Of a DNA stretch of 64,000 nucleotides, positions 12,028 through 23,581 are shown piece by piece (the first letter of the stretch is position 1; every line of letters begins with the position of its first letter). The notes beneath the pieces are model-generated. The model was not told the DNA's origin, searched no databases, and worked only from the letters and a program-made list of their open reading frames with translations. This DNA comes from Actinomortierella ambigua. Taxonomy: Eukaryota; Mortierellomycota; Mortierellomycetes; Mortierellales; Mortierellaceae. The translations under genes and the position numbers were made by a program. The stretch covers positions 1 to 64,000 of the forward strand of contig JAAAJB010000024.1 in the NCBI GenBank assembly GCA_016098155.1, in the 5' to 3' direction.

Positions 12028-13347
12028 ATGTACTACTACGTCCGCCTGCTAAAGAACACTCCGATGGAGGCTGTGATTGGAGAGCCCTTCAAGATTGTGT
12101 TCACCATCACGACAGATCTGACGGAGGCCACATACCAAAAACCATGCAAGCTGCATTGTCATGCTGTGGTGCGCACCAAGAAGGCGCTGCAGAGCACAGG
12201 GGCGGAGGAGAACGACAAGGACGGCGATTCTGCTATGGCGGCCGTGGCGGCGACGACGGCGACGATCATCACACAGGGTCTGGCGCAAGGAGCGTCTCTG
12301 ATGTACGACCCTTCGACGGGCTTTTGTACAGCCGACATTCGATTTGCACCCTGTATGACGGCCTATGAAGAGTGTCAGCTCGTGCTTTCGCTCGATCGTT
12401 CCGCTTTTCAGCCCCAAGTGAGCCGTGGCGCCGCCGCGGGCGGCCGACGTGTGGCGACGGGACCGGCGATGGAGCCTCCAGAGTATGAGATTCTGCCTGC
12501 ATGGAGTCTGCCGATCCAGCTGGTGCCACCACCTTTGAACCAGCAACAGAAGCACCGCAAGGTGAACAAAAAGTACCTTATCGACACACGCCAGGACCTG
12601 GTGGAGCGATATTTCCGTCTGCCACCGCACCTCGAGATTTGTCAGAGGATGGAGGCGATCGCTGGCCCAGGCGCTCGATCACTCTTGATTCGCGAGGATG
12701 CGACGGAGGGATTCATGGCACGTCATATTTGGGACTCTGGTGTGTTTATGGCGAGGTACCTGATGCAACCTGACTCGTGGTTGAGCCGATACATGCAGGA
12801 GGAGAAGGAGAAGGAGAAGAAGAAGGAGAAGGAAGAGGAGGCCAAGAACAAGCAGGATGACGACGATGCACAGGGCAGCAACAAGACGGAGAAGAAGGCA
12901 CGCAAGTGCCTCGAGCTTGGCGCAGGGACGGGATTGGTGGGTATTGCAGTCGCAGTGGCTTTTCCCGAGTTGGAAGTCGAGTCAACGGACCTGGAGGAAG
13001 CCCTGCAGTTGATGCAACAAAATGTGGACGACAACGGGGCATTTTTGCTCCGGAAGAATATGAAGGTTGGGTTTTTGGATTGGGCCGAGACAGACCGCCA
13101 GGGAGTTGAACCGGTGGAGGTATTGCTGTTGGCGGACGTGGTCTACAACGAGATCAGCCATGGGATTCTACTGCAGACGATCCTCGACTACAGCGACGCG
13201 CACACCAAGGTGTTGCTCGGCTACAAGTTTCGTCACGAGGCCGAGGCGCAGTTCTTTGAGGAGGCGAAAAAGCACTTTGACATGCAGGTTGTGCACCAGC
13301 AGGACACGATGCAGTTGTTTGTGCTGACGCGGAAAGAACAAAAATAA
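12028..13347 (+). CDS. Family-16 (METTL21-type) protein lysine methyltransferase
   Basis: SAM-dependent class I methyltransferase of the non-histone lysine methyltransferase group. The coding frame is open from a GTG at 11794, but the ATG at 12028 in the context GACACCATG is the probable start, giving 439 residues without introns. Residues about 1-200 form an N-terminal region of beta-rich character that I do not recognise. The catalytic domain follows with ARHIWDSGVFMARYL, motif I LELGAGTGLVGIAVA, the acidic STDLEEAL end of strand 2, and ADVVYNEIS in the position of the family's post-motif. A Lys/Glu-rich insertion (about residues 255-285) lies between the WDSG motif and motif I. The protein target cannot be inferred from sequence. 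Confidence 0.82.
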   Translation: MYYYVRLLKNTPMEAVIGEPFKIVFTITTDLTEATYQKPCKLHCHAVVRTKKALQSTGAEENDKDGDSAMAAVAATTATIITQGLAQGASLMYDPSTGFCTADIRFAPCMTAYEECQLVLSLDRSAFQPQVSRGAAAGGRRVATGPAMEPPEYEILPAWSLPIQLVPPPLNQQQKHRKVNKKYLIDTRQDLVERYFRLPPHLEICQRMEAIAGPGARSLLIREDATEGFMARHIWDSGVFMARYLMQPDSWLSRYMQEEKEKEKKKEKEEEAKNKQDDDDAQGSNKTEKKARKCLELGAGTGLVGIAVAVAFPELEVESTDLEEALQLMQQNVDDNGAFLLRKNMKVGFLDWAETDRQGVEPVEVLLLADVVYNEISHGILLQTILDYSDAHTKVLLGYKFRHEAEAQFFEEAKKHFDMQVVHQQDTMQLFVLTRKEQK

Positions 13348-14836
13348 AAAAAAGGCATTTTTTTTTGGTACGCATTGTGGAGGAGCTTGCACCCACAAAC
13401 GCAAAAGTACACACGCACCAAAAAAACAAGGCTACTGCAGTTGGCCACAAGAAAAAAATGTAATATGACCAAATGTTGTACCCACTTCAGGCGTAAAAGC
13501 CTCCCTTCTCCCAGCTCTTTTTGCTATCTTCATTTCTCTCTGCTTCTTTTCCCCACTCGCGTTCTCGCTTGTGGGTTCTTTTTTTTTTTTTTCAAGCTCG
13601 TCGCCCCCCACCCCAATGAATGGGCGTGAGCACATGTCTTGTTCTTGTTCAAGGCAGTTGTGGAGAAAAAAAAATAGGGGACGGGAAGAAGGAGAGAGAA
13701 AGAAAAGAGACAGAGAGAAAGTTATTCACCAGCTCTGTTTGTTGTTGTTGGTGTCGCTGTCTGTTGTTTGTCAATGCGACAAGACGTGAGAAAGGTCAAT
13801 AAGACCAGGGGAAGGGGCCTGTTCATTCCCACACCAACATACACAAGGTATGCACACAAACAACTCACAAATACGTGATCTCTTTCCACATCTTTGGAGT
13901 CTGCTTTCGGAGCTTGGAAAGGGAAGGTTTGCGTGCTTCTCCCATTCATCTCATTTTACTCATTTCATTTCATTGCAACAGCAGCTGCATGTATGCATAG
14001 ACCACATTACGAGATTGAGCACCAGGCAGCCTTCGCCTCGGGAGGAATAGAAGCCTATGTGTGTCTGTGTGGAGATTGAAATAAAAAAAATAAGGGCTCC
14101 CGAACAACAGATTTCATTTTACGCCTTTATTCCCGCGAGGGCTTTGTGCTCGGGGGAAAGAAAGGGTTTGCTCCGTGCGGGAAATGGAGAACAAAATGTG
14201 TGGCGAAGGGGGGAGAAGGAAGTGTGGAGGAAACGTGAGACCACATCGCCTCCCTTCCCTATTCCAGTACCCATGCTCCCTTTCTCCCCTCCCCAACCAA
14301 CCCCATTTCTGACAAAGAAACAAAAAAAAAAAAGACCCCCAAATCATACAAGATTCACATACCCTAATCACGCACCTTGGGGCATCCGGATCAGCATCGG
14401 CATCAGCATCACCATGATCAGCAAGCGGTAATAACGTTGTCCCCCATCGATAACAATGGGAGACAGACACACAGACAGACAGATACTTTTTTCGCCCGTT
14501 GGAGTGTTTCCATCTGCTTCTCTCCCTTCTCCCTCTCCCTCTCCCCACCCCCCTCATTTTTTTCTAGTCCTTGCCCTGTTTGTGATTGTCGTTGTTCGTG
14601 TTACTCGTGCACACTTGCCCACTTTCCTCTTGTTACTGGGTGGGGGGGAGGAGAGAGGGGGACAATCATCCATGGATTATCATCTCACAACAACCAACCG
14701 TCTGTGTCTCTTTATCACTCACTTGCTCAGTCGCTCATCACTCTCCCACTCTCTGTGATCTTTTCAGTTGTTCAATTGTCCCTGGACAGGACTGGACTGG
14801 ACTGTGGGGCTGGACAATCTGTCCTATCCATCTGTC

Positions 14837-14862
14837 CTGTCTGTCTGTCTGTCTGTCTGTGT
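14837..14862. repeat. (CTGT)n microsatellite
   Basis: About six perfect CTGT units in the pyrimidine-rich leader upstream of the Reg1-like gene. Confidence 0.95.
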
Positions 14863-15139
14863 GTCCTTTGTGTCCCCCTCTTCCCTTCCTCCTTTCTTGC
14901 TCCCCTGTCCTTTGTTGAACACACACACACTTCTTCACAACAATACAATCCCCTCCCTTACATACATATACTACACCCCTCACAAACACTTCTTACAAAC
15001 ACACTTCGCGCTCACACTCCCCACTCAACAAAAAAAAAACCTATTTCTTTTCCTCCCCTCTTGCTCTTCTTTCCTCTCTTTGTCCTTCTTTCGACGATCG
15101 TTTTCCCCCCACTCCCCACCCCTCCTTTCCTGACTTGTC

Positions 15140-15187
15140 GGACTGGCTGACTGGCTGACTGACTGACTGCTTGCTTGCTTGCTTGCT
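15140..15187. repeat. (GACT)n / (TTGC)n compound microsatellite
   Basis: Tandem GGCT/GACT units followed directly by TTGC units in the leader region. Confidence 0.9.
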
Positions 15188-15420
15188 GACTGACTTGGAC
15201 TAGCGCACACACACGCACACCCATACATACACCACACATACTCACACACTTTCCCCCTCTGTCATCATCCATCCTCCTCCTCCTCCTCCAACTCTTTTTA
15301 CTTTCCTTTCATCTTGCTTTCTTTCCTTCCTTCCTTCCTTTGCTTTCCTTCTTGCTCTCGTTCTCTATCTTGTCCCTACTTTTGCCGCATCCTCTTTAGC
15401 ATCGCTCGCTTACTGTGTGT

Positions 15421-15450
15421 GCCCTGCCCTGCCCTGCCCTGCCCTGCCCT
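15421..15450. repeat. (GCCCT)6 pentanucleotide repeat
   Basis: Six perfect GCCCT units in the leader region, about 280 bp before the start codon of the Reg1-like gene. Confidence 0.97.
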
Positions 15451-15725
15451 GTCTATCTATCTCGGTCGCTCCCTTCCCTCACCACCACCACCACCACCGC
15501 CCCTTGATTGCCATATCTCTCCTTCTACATCTCCCCCCCTTCTCTTTTTTCCTTCTTCCCTTTCTTCTTGCCTTTTGATCATCCTCGGGGCTTGCTCACA
15601 CCTCAGGATTCAGCACGTACCACCACGGTTCTCCACTCTTTCTCCACTACCATCATCCACTGCGACTTCCCACCACTATCCACCACTACCACCATCACCA
15701 TCACCTCCCCACACACACACTGCCC

Positions 15726-18700
15726 ATGACTAGTCAACCTCTAGTGGCCTCAGTGTGTGTCGACTACCTGTCACACCCGCTGTCCGCCGAGGGCCTCTTA
15801 CTCTGCTACCAACAGATTACTCGACAGGTAGCCCATGCCCCATTGACGGCTAAAGAGGCTGCTTCGACCTTTCAAAACAAGAGTAATACCGAGCTCGACC
15901 TGCTGCAGCAACACAGTTACAACCTCGCCATCCCCAACAAACGGGACCATCGGCCAGCCCCTGTTGGATGCCAGGCACAACTCCGCCGCATGCAGAATGC
16001 CCTCTGGCGCAGGTCTTCCCAGCTCTCGTTGGCCAAGGATGTTGCCCTTGTTCAACCAGAGACCCTCAACTGGTAAGAGCGGTGATATATAGCACTCGGT
16101 GTTAAAAAAAGGGCAGGTGGATCTTTTTTTTTTCTTTCAGGCAAGACGGGAAAGGCAAAACAAAAAAGAAAAAAAGAGGGCTTGGGTACCCCTGCCCTGT
16201 TCGCATGGGCCACATTGTGCGGAAAGCCAAAAGTAAAAAAGTTGGAACAGTGCAAGATTGGTATCGACCATGAGCTGAGAGCATGACAATCCACATTTGG
16301 TGTACCTGTTTTTCTTTCTTAAATCCGAGAGGGAGGCTATATCAAACTTGGACTGAGCATTCATTCATTCAACAACAACAACAACAACAACAACAAACAT
16401 ACACACAACCTTCTGGTCGTTTGCTCCTATCGGGAAGGATGGGAAAGGGTATTAGGGAAGAACGGGTACACTCTCGCGTAATGCGATATGCAAACAGGTC
16501 CAGATGATGGCGACAGCCCTGTGGAGTTGAAAATAGGGAAACACACACACCACACACACACACACATGAGAGGGGGTAAGAGGGACCAAATGGTAGGATA
16601 GGTACGGTACAGTTTCAGAGGCCTTCCCTCCCCCCTCTGCTCTCATTGATAAAGAGCGTGGCACGCACGCTAGGCAATCCCTCTCCCTCGCTCTCTCTCT
16701 CTCTCTCTATCGTCGTTCCCAACACACACCTTCAACACACACTAATACATACATCCATACAAAACACGCTCTTCTCATGGTAGGCAAAAGGAATGCGACG
16801 TGTTATGGCTCTATGGCCCTCTATACCACCCCTACTTTGCAACCGCGGAACAGGCATCACCAGAACCATCATACCCATCTGCAATTGATGACGATGAGAC
16901 ACTACAAGACTACTTCAATATCGCTCTATCATCACCGTCATCTATGCCGTTATCCATCTCTACCGCGACAATCCTCTCGGCCACGGAGACTACAGTGACC
17001 ACGATCGCCTCTCCCACGTCATCATCATCCTCACCCACTCCACCATGTAGTCTCCCCTCACCACAACCTCAACCACAATCGCAGCAAGAACCGTCAGAGC
17101 TGCCAGAGCTGCCACGGATACTGCCACAGCAGCAACGACACCACCGAAGGATGACCACAGATGAAACCCCTACAACCACAGCGGTCGACTCTGCTCCGCG
17201 GCCACTGAGATCGGCCAGCATTTCCACAAGTGACACGGCACTGGCAGTCAAGGGGCGGACCATCCCGAAAAAGTCATCGCTTAAGCGTCTTGGCACGCGA
17301 CAACAACAGCTGGATGAGCTACGGGCGTTTTTGAAGAGTCAAGAATACAGGACTCTCAATTTGGTGCTCTCTGCTTTAGAAGAGGCCGCTGCAGCAGCTG
17401 CAGCCGAAGCCGCGACAGCTGCAGCAGCCACAACGACAGCGACATCAACGACAACAACAACATCCACCATCTCGTGTTTGTCGTCGTTGTCGTTGCCACA
17501 ACCACGTGGGGAGGATGGAACATGCTCTGCACCCGTGACACCCGTCATGGGCAACCCGCCCATGTTGTTGGCCTTGCCCTTGGCGCCAGCACCGGCCCGC
17601 TATCATTTCAGGAGCACAGATAGGCAGCGCCGGGCATCATTCCCCAAATATGTCACCCACCCGGCCTCGTCCTCTTCATTGTCTCCATCCATGACCACCA
17701 TCACCACGACGAGTTCATCCTCCATGTCGATTGGCTGTGGTCACTTGACTACCACCAACACCACGACGACGGCCACGGGTTCCACGGCCATGACCTCGGG
17801 AAGCCTGAATGGGAAGCAACTGCGATTTAGCCTCGAGGTGCAGGAGCTCGTGTTTCTGCCGTCGTCACCCCCCTTCCGCGTCTCGCGGGCAAAACCTATC
17901 CGAGCCAATTCCGACCCGGCTGTTCATAGTGCCGCCACATCCTCATATTTGGCGCCCTCGTTGGGACACCGTCATCAAAATCAGCATCACCACTACTCAC
18001 ATCAACATCAATATCACTCACATCAATCACCATTGGGTGACAATACCTGTATGGGAGCAAATGGTACGAAGCACAGCTGTATCGCCACCGCCGCTTCGAA
18101 CCTCGCCTCTAGAAATGGTGGAAATTGTGGTCGGACAATGGTTGTGCGCATCGGTGCGGATAACACTGTCGAGGGTGGCGACCTACGAGGAGGAGCAGGA
18201 GCAAGAACAGGGGCACCGTTCCGAGTTTCACGGAGTGGTGGTCATCATGGATTGGCGCTCGACTTGTCCCTAGAAGAAGAGGAGGAGATTGGCGCTTCTG
18301 GATTTGAAGGCTATCGGGGGAAAGTCCCTCGTGAGGATGGGAAGGGCTTCATCGTATCAGGAGATGCAACAACGACGGCAGCAGCAGCGGAAGCAGATTA
18401 TCATCCTATCTATCCCACGGCTACTCCTTTTCTGAATGGACAGCGCAACAAGCGGAAACATTACCATCATCCGACGCATTATCAAAGCATGTCCGATGAT
18501 ATCGACCAGGACGATGACGAGGAAAACGCGGACGAGACGGACCTAGAAGACGAAATCTTTTACCCTACGATCGAGACCATTTCGGAGGGCGATGATTATA
18601 GTGGCAGCAGCCATGACCAGGATGATGGCAGCATGGCGACCACCCGTCGGATAGACCAACAACAGCAGCACAAGGGTGTGCTCTGGCAGATGTACACCGT

Positions 18701-18767
18701 TGTCACGGGTGTGCGAGACATTGTTGCCTGGTGTGGATCAATGGTGTATTACAGCTCGACCTTGTGA
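15726..18767 (+). CDS. Reg1-like protein with DUF1752, possible PP1 regulatory subunit
   Basis: Two exons, 15726-16072 and 16784-18767, are separated by a 711-nt intron carrying (CAA)n, (CA)n and (CT)n repeats; the phase closes (codon TG|G), 776 residues. Across the junction the protein reads RMQNALWRRSSQLSL then ETLNWQKECDVLWLYGPLYH, which matches the DUF1752 signature found at the N-terminus of yeast Reg1 and related glucose- or nitrogen-signalling proteins. KKSSLKRLGTRQQQ and GKQLRFSLEVQELVFLP follow; the latter resembles the RxF-type PP1 docking region of Reg1-like proteins, though the canonical Val/Ile position is Leu. The rest is Ser/Thr/Pro/His-rich and disordered with an acidic block (QDDDEENADETDLEDEIF). 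By family, it could target PP1 in carbon-source signalling. Confidence 0.6.
16371..16396. repeat. (CAA)n microsatellite in intron
   Basis: About eight CAA units inside the intron of the Reg1-like gene. A CA-rich tract near 16540-16566 and a CT-rich tract near 16686-16708 lie in the same intron. Confidence 0.9.
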
Positions 18768-19096
18768 ACACATTCTCACTCCCTTCTTCTCCCTCGTCCC
18801 CCCCCCCAATACCCAAGACAAAAAAAAGGCATTTTGTCTCTAACCTTTGCAAACAAAAAAAATGTATACTTTTCCAAAAAAAAAAATCCTTCACCCAGTT
18901 CCTCTCCACTCATACTAAAACAAATTGTTATTTTGCCATTGAATCGTTTTGTGTGAAAACAAATGAATGCCTGACAAAAAAAAAAAAAAAAATAAACGAA
19001 AAAAGGGCAAGGCCCTTTTTTGTTTCAAACCTATTTTATTTTATCTTTGTCTAACACAAGAGCACCAGCAACTCGTTCTTTCGAGATCATATTGGG
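18768..19096. other. Convergent 3' intergenic region
   Basis: The 329 bp between two convergent stop codons are rich in A- and T-runs, consistent with 3' UTRs of both genes. No gene is seen. Confidence 0.5.
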
Positions 19097-22000
19097 TCAG
19101 GGCATCATCAACTCACAGATCCGACGCTCCAGCGCATTCACCAAATGCATTTTCATCCACGCCGACAACATCCCTCGATCCGCCGCCTCCGACACCGTCA
19201 GGCAGACCTGCAGCCGATCTTCCCCTGCGGCTGCCGCCCACCTCTGAGCTCGATCTCGGTTTCCTGCCACTGTTGTGTCCACTAGTGCCAACTGGATCCG
19301 AGCCGTCACCGTCTTGGGTATCATCGTTGTCGTAGTAGTAGTGGCAGTTGAAGTTGTGCACAGCCCCTGGGCATTCCAGGCACTGCGACCGATCCCAGTA
19401 CTACGATTACTACTACTACTGCTAGTTGTTGCAATTGGATCATTGTTCTTTTGGTTTGTGCCTTCATCCGACAACAGCAGTGGCAGCGGCTCGGCGATTG
19501 TCCCACAGGATGGGATCGCTATATAGGCCGTCTCCGCGGAGACCAACATCCCCGCCAGACGATCCGGGGCCGAGATGTAGTCTCCCAGGAGCATCGACAG
19601 ACAATTGTCAAACCCAATCGTTGTTACGCCGGTACTCACTCGGTCATCATCCTCGTCCAGGCTAGGTGGGTCCAGTAGAAAGTAGAGTTGTTGATCCGGT
19701 GACCGCTCGATCCATCGATATACTTCCTCGTCTTCTTCTTCCTTCTCGTCGTGATAGTCGTTCTTCTTGCGACCACCTTCTCTTGCGATCGAGGACGATG
19801 CTGATTCTGCGCAGGTACAGTGCTGCCGGAAACCAAGAGCTTCCACGTCCATCTTGGTCGGCCATCGCTTCTCCACATCTCCAATCTCGCCTCCTTCCTT
19901 CACATTTCCCTCCTTCTCCACCATCATCACGTCATCGTCTTCCCCTTCCCCCTCTTCTTCCTCCTGTCCTATCACGACTGGCTCTGCGAAATGGAGATGA
20001 TCGAGGACCACCAGGTCCACTGGAAAGTACACCGTCCGGTGACCCGATGACGTTAGTTGCACACGGTACTGGAGTCCAAGCTGGAGCTGCAATGGCGGCT
20101 GCAATTGATTCGGATGCGGACCGAGCGCGACCTCGAGGTCGCGCTGGATAGTACGGCCGGACGCCAACCCGTGCAGGGTCGTGCTCGATCCCATGGAGAA
20201 GAAGGAGGGCTCTGTCCCTGTGGATGCGGTAGCAGCGGAGTCTTGCGGGTGGCATTTTGGACAGTACCTTTGTTTCCAGGGCAGGAACTGCCATGTCACT
20301 TGAGGTACATTTTTTTTTGAAATTCCCATAGAAAACAGAAGAGTATAGAACATGAGACATGAAAGAAAAAAAAGTTTGCATCACGAGGTTACAAAACACA
20401 TAGGGGGTTGGGTGGTGGCGGGAAAGGTGCCAAACCAAAAAAAACTTACGGGTCCATCCATCACTCCAATCGAGTTGGAGCATGCTTGAGATCTTTAGCC
20501 GCAAAAAGTACTTCTTCCCAACCACCTTGGCCAACGAGGGCGGGAAGACAATGGTCGAAATGCCGACATGCATCAGCTCCCTTGTATCACCCGTTGTTTT
20601 AGCACATGGAAGAACACCGCCTTCCCTTTGGCCGACCTTCACAGCGGTAGCTCGCTCAAGTGTATGAATGATTCGATTCAGTTTAGCAATCTCTCGGTCG
20701 GCGACCTAAATTAGGAAATAATTTCGGTAAAAAAAAATTTAAGACATGAGAATGTGGTTTATTTTTTTTATGGTCTTAAGTTCACATGCTCCATCCAACA
20801 TACCCATGCCGCACCATTCCTCCCCCCCCTCCCAGCTTCTTTTTACTTACTTGTCCTTTTTTGTCCAAGGTCCGGATGGCGTGCGAGGCTGCATCCATGA
20901 GCTGCAGCTTGCTGGAAATCTCTTGTCGCGCCTGGAAAATGTCGAACGATACGCCCAGACTACGAGGAGTGGAAAGATATAGCACCATGACTGTAAGAAT
21001 GGTGTGATGGTTTCCAGAATCTTAGACATTCGGGGGAAAAAAAAGAAGCAAAAAAAAAAAAAAAAAAGGCAGCTCACATACGCTTCAATTCTCTGGCCAT
21101 AAACCAAAAGGTCGCCCAACAAGGACAGACCAACCCATCCATCAACGCCACGCGAGGCTGGTGCCGCTGGTGCCGCTGGTGCCGGTGCTGGTGCTACAAG
21201 TGCACCAAGCCGTGGTGTCCTGAGAAGAAGCCATCCCTGCGAGACCATGCAATGAGCCTTAGTTCCTCCCCCTTCTTCCCCCGCCACCGCCTGTGCTGTC
21301 GTGCTCTGAAGATCCACCTTCACTGGACTCGCCAGCACCTCGGATCGGTCCGTCAAGACAAGGCAATGACCTCCACTATAGCATGCGCCTTGGACCGTCG
21401 TCGCGTAAGGTAGGGTCGTCACCCCCCGAGGTTCGATCGTCACTTGACCATCATCTTCCTGGCCAAGCCTCCATGTCACGCATTGGATTTTCCCATGCCG
21501 TCCCACAAGGGCTACAGCTCCGCCGCCGCCACCGCCGCCATTATCTGTTGCTCGAGTTGAAGAAGCTGAAGCTTGGTTGGTTCTCTCGGAGAGGTCCAGA
21601 ATCTCATGCACGGGTTGAGCCAGGTCATGTAGAGCCAAATCTGATGACCATACCACGGTCGAGTCGCGGAGGACAAAGGCATGGAGTCTACCTGCCTGTG
21701 TCCCTACCAACACTATCGTGGTGTTTGGATCATGTTGGAGGTCGATGCTGCACCCAGAGATGGGTCGGTCTGGGCCGATATTTTTCCATAGATCAGAGGG
21801 GACTTCTGATTCAATTGAACGAGGAGGACTGCGATGGGCCTGGGAATGCTGGTTCTGTTTCTGCTGTTGCCGTGCTAGCTGCTGTTGCTGTCGCTGTTGC
21901 TTATGCCGTAGCATTGGTAGAAAACAGATCCGCCCATCCTGAGCAAGGACGATAACGCCGGATGCTGAGGGGACGTAGAACATCCTTGTTGCTGCTGACC

Positions 22001-22849
22001 CTCTCGTACCGTTCCACGCCTCCTCGCTAGAACCTGTTTTCACATAGAAAAGGTGTTGATCCCGATCGACTGTGGCTATCACAGGCATCGCCGTCTCCTC
22101 CTCCGCATGATCTTCTGTTTCCGCTGTTGCTGCGTTTGCTGCTGTGGTAGTGGTGGCGGCAAGTCCTGATGGCAATCCTAGAGGCGTGGGTGGTGGTGAC
22201 GGTGACGAGGATGATATTCGAGCACGTTTGGCAGGAGGCGACAATGACGCGGACATGGAGCGCCTTTCACTCAAGGGTTGGCTGGGTAGCGACTCGTCTT
22301 CATCGTTCCAGAGCTCGAGCTCCTCGTCACTCGAGTCGAGGTTGATAACTGTCACATCAGCAGGTGGCGGTTGTGGCAGCTGCTTCTTTTCCTTCTCCCT
22401 TTGATGCTTCTTTTCCGGATCCGCCGCCGGCGCCTTCCTTGGTGGAAAGTGGGCGGCCACTGTGGGAGAGGTTGGTCGTGCCGATGAAGGCGAGGAAGAA
22501 GATGGTCCTCCTTTTTCTGGTTGAGGTGGATCGACCCGTGATGGTGGTCCTGGATTTGGTTTGATAGCTGATATCAATGGCACCAGCCAATACTGACCAT
22601 CTTCGGTACTCACAACCAAGCCATCTTCGCCTAAGGTCTCATCTGCCGCCCCCCTCTGACAGGTGCCACTGTTGCTGTTGTTGGTGTTTTCCGCTGCAGG
22701 TACGCGACACCATGCTGTGACACGAGTAGGAAAGATCCATACGCACTAGAATTTTTTTGTTCGAGTTTTGAATGAAAAATGGGTTATAGAGTAAGTTTTT
22801 GTGTTGAGTGCCTGGAAGCGCAGAAACCCACATACATTCATTGACAGCG

Positions 22850-22880
<31 letters not shown>

Positions 22881-23396
22881 GGCCCGTTACTCTAATGACG
22901 TTGCCAGAAAGGACATGGAGCTTTGACTCGGTGAACTGAGCGACGACCGTCAAGCTATCGAGGCCCTGCAATGTCGATGCTGTAATAAAAGCCTGAAGTG
23001 ATGGATGCGGGATGGAGGGGGGTGCCAACCTGGCTCTGCGAATTGCATGCATCATGACAAGCAATTACATGTTCGAACAGTTGAACACTTTAAAATCGGT
23101 GTCGTCCACCGCTCCAGCCACAAGCTGGAATATGAATTTTTTTTCTAGGAGTTTGCTTGGAACCCTTGTCCTCACTCTCATATCATCTCCCCTCTACTAT
23201 GTGTCATCCTTCTCCCTCTCTCCTCTATCCCGTAACAAAGGGACTCTAAGCGTGGCGAATTCACCTTGACGTTACTATTTAAAGTGCGTAAGTGCATGCG
23301 TGGCCCTAGAAAGGGGCACAGATATCTACTGCTCTCAAGCTTCGATTGTGGTGGAAGATGGATCGACTTGAACGTAAATGTCTGGGAAATGTCCAT
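19097..23396 (-). CDS. Large beta-propeller/coiled-coil protein, possible FANCB/FAAP100-like
   Basis: Seven exons are proposed: 23396-23265, 23124-23069, 23029-22891, 22745 to about 21080, about 21020-20851, 20705-20450 and 20298-19097, roughly 1200 residues. Phase closes everywhere except between the fourth and fifth exons. The first 550 residues alternate short hydrophobic strands such as SKLHVLSGNVIR, GQYWLVPLI, GVIVLAQDGRICFLP, TTIVLVGTQAGRLHAFVL and AVALVGRHGKIQCVTW, typical of a beta-propeller, with disordered insertions. A helical segment (SSKLQLMDAASHAIRTLDKK, then IAKLNRIIHTLERAT) and a beta-rich C-terminal half follow. This order resembles the FANCB and FAAP100 subunits of the Fanconi anaemia core complex. 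The match is architectural only, so the call is tentative. The gene lies 185 bp downstream of the kinase on the same strand. Confidence 0.4.
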
Positions 23397-23581
23397 GTTG
23401 GTCGCCTCTTCGTTCTCCTGATCCTTTGGAGTTACGGTTCGCCCAGCGCAGCTCGTACTGACGATGTTAGTGCTCTTCTTCCTTTTTCTCTGTTGTCAAG
23501 AGTCTTTAAGACAAGCCAGCGAAAACACGCCAGAGAAGAGAGGCATTGGTTTTCATTTAGGATGGCGAGGAAGTTCAGAGT

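Larger units (their letters stand above)
13348..15725. other. Long gene-free stretch, pyrimidine-rich on the plus strand
   Basis: Almost 2.4 kb without a credible gene. From about 14.5 kb onward the plus strand is strongly C/T-rich and full of microsatellites, ending at the start codon of the Reg1-like gene. Open frames here, such as 14377-15150 on the plus strand and its antisense partners, encode Ser/Pro/Phe/Leu low-complexity protein with no domain. The likely reading is a large promoter plus a long 5' untranslated leader. Confidence 0.6.

Noticed and set aside
14377..15150. 257-codon plus-strand ORF rich in Ser, Pro, Phe and Leu
   Set aside because: Direct translation of a C/T-rich microsatellite region; other frames are open too and no domain is visible.
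19932..20642. 236-codon minus-strand ORF overlapping two exons of the propeller gene
   Set aside because: Only its first part (20450 and up) is the real exon; the rest reads through an intron into the wrong frame of the next exon.
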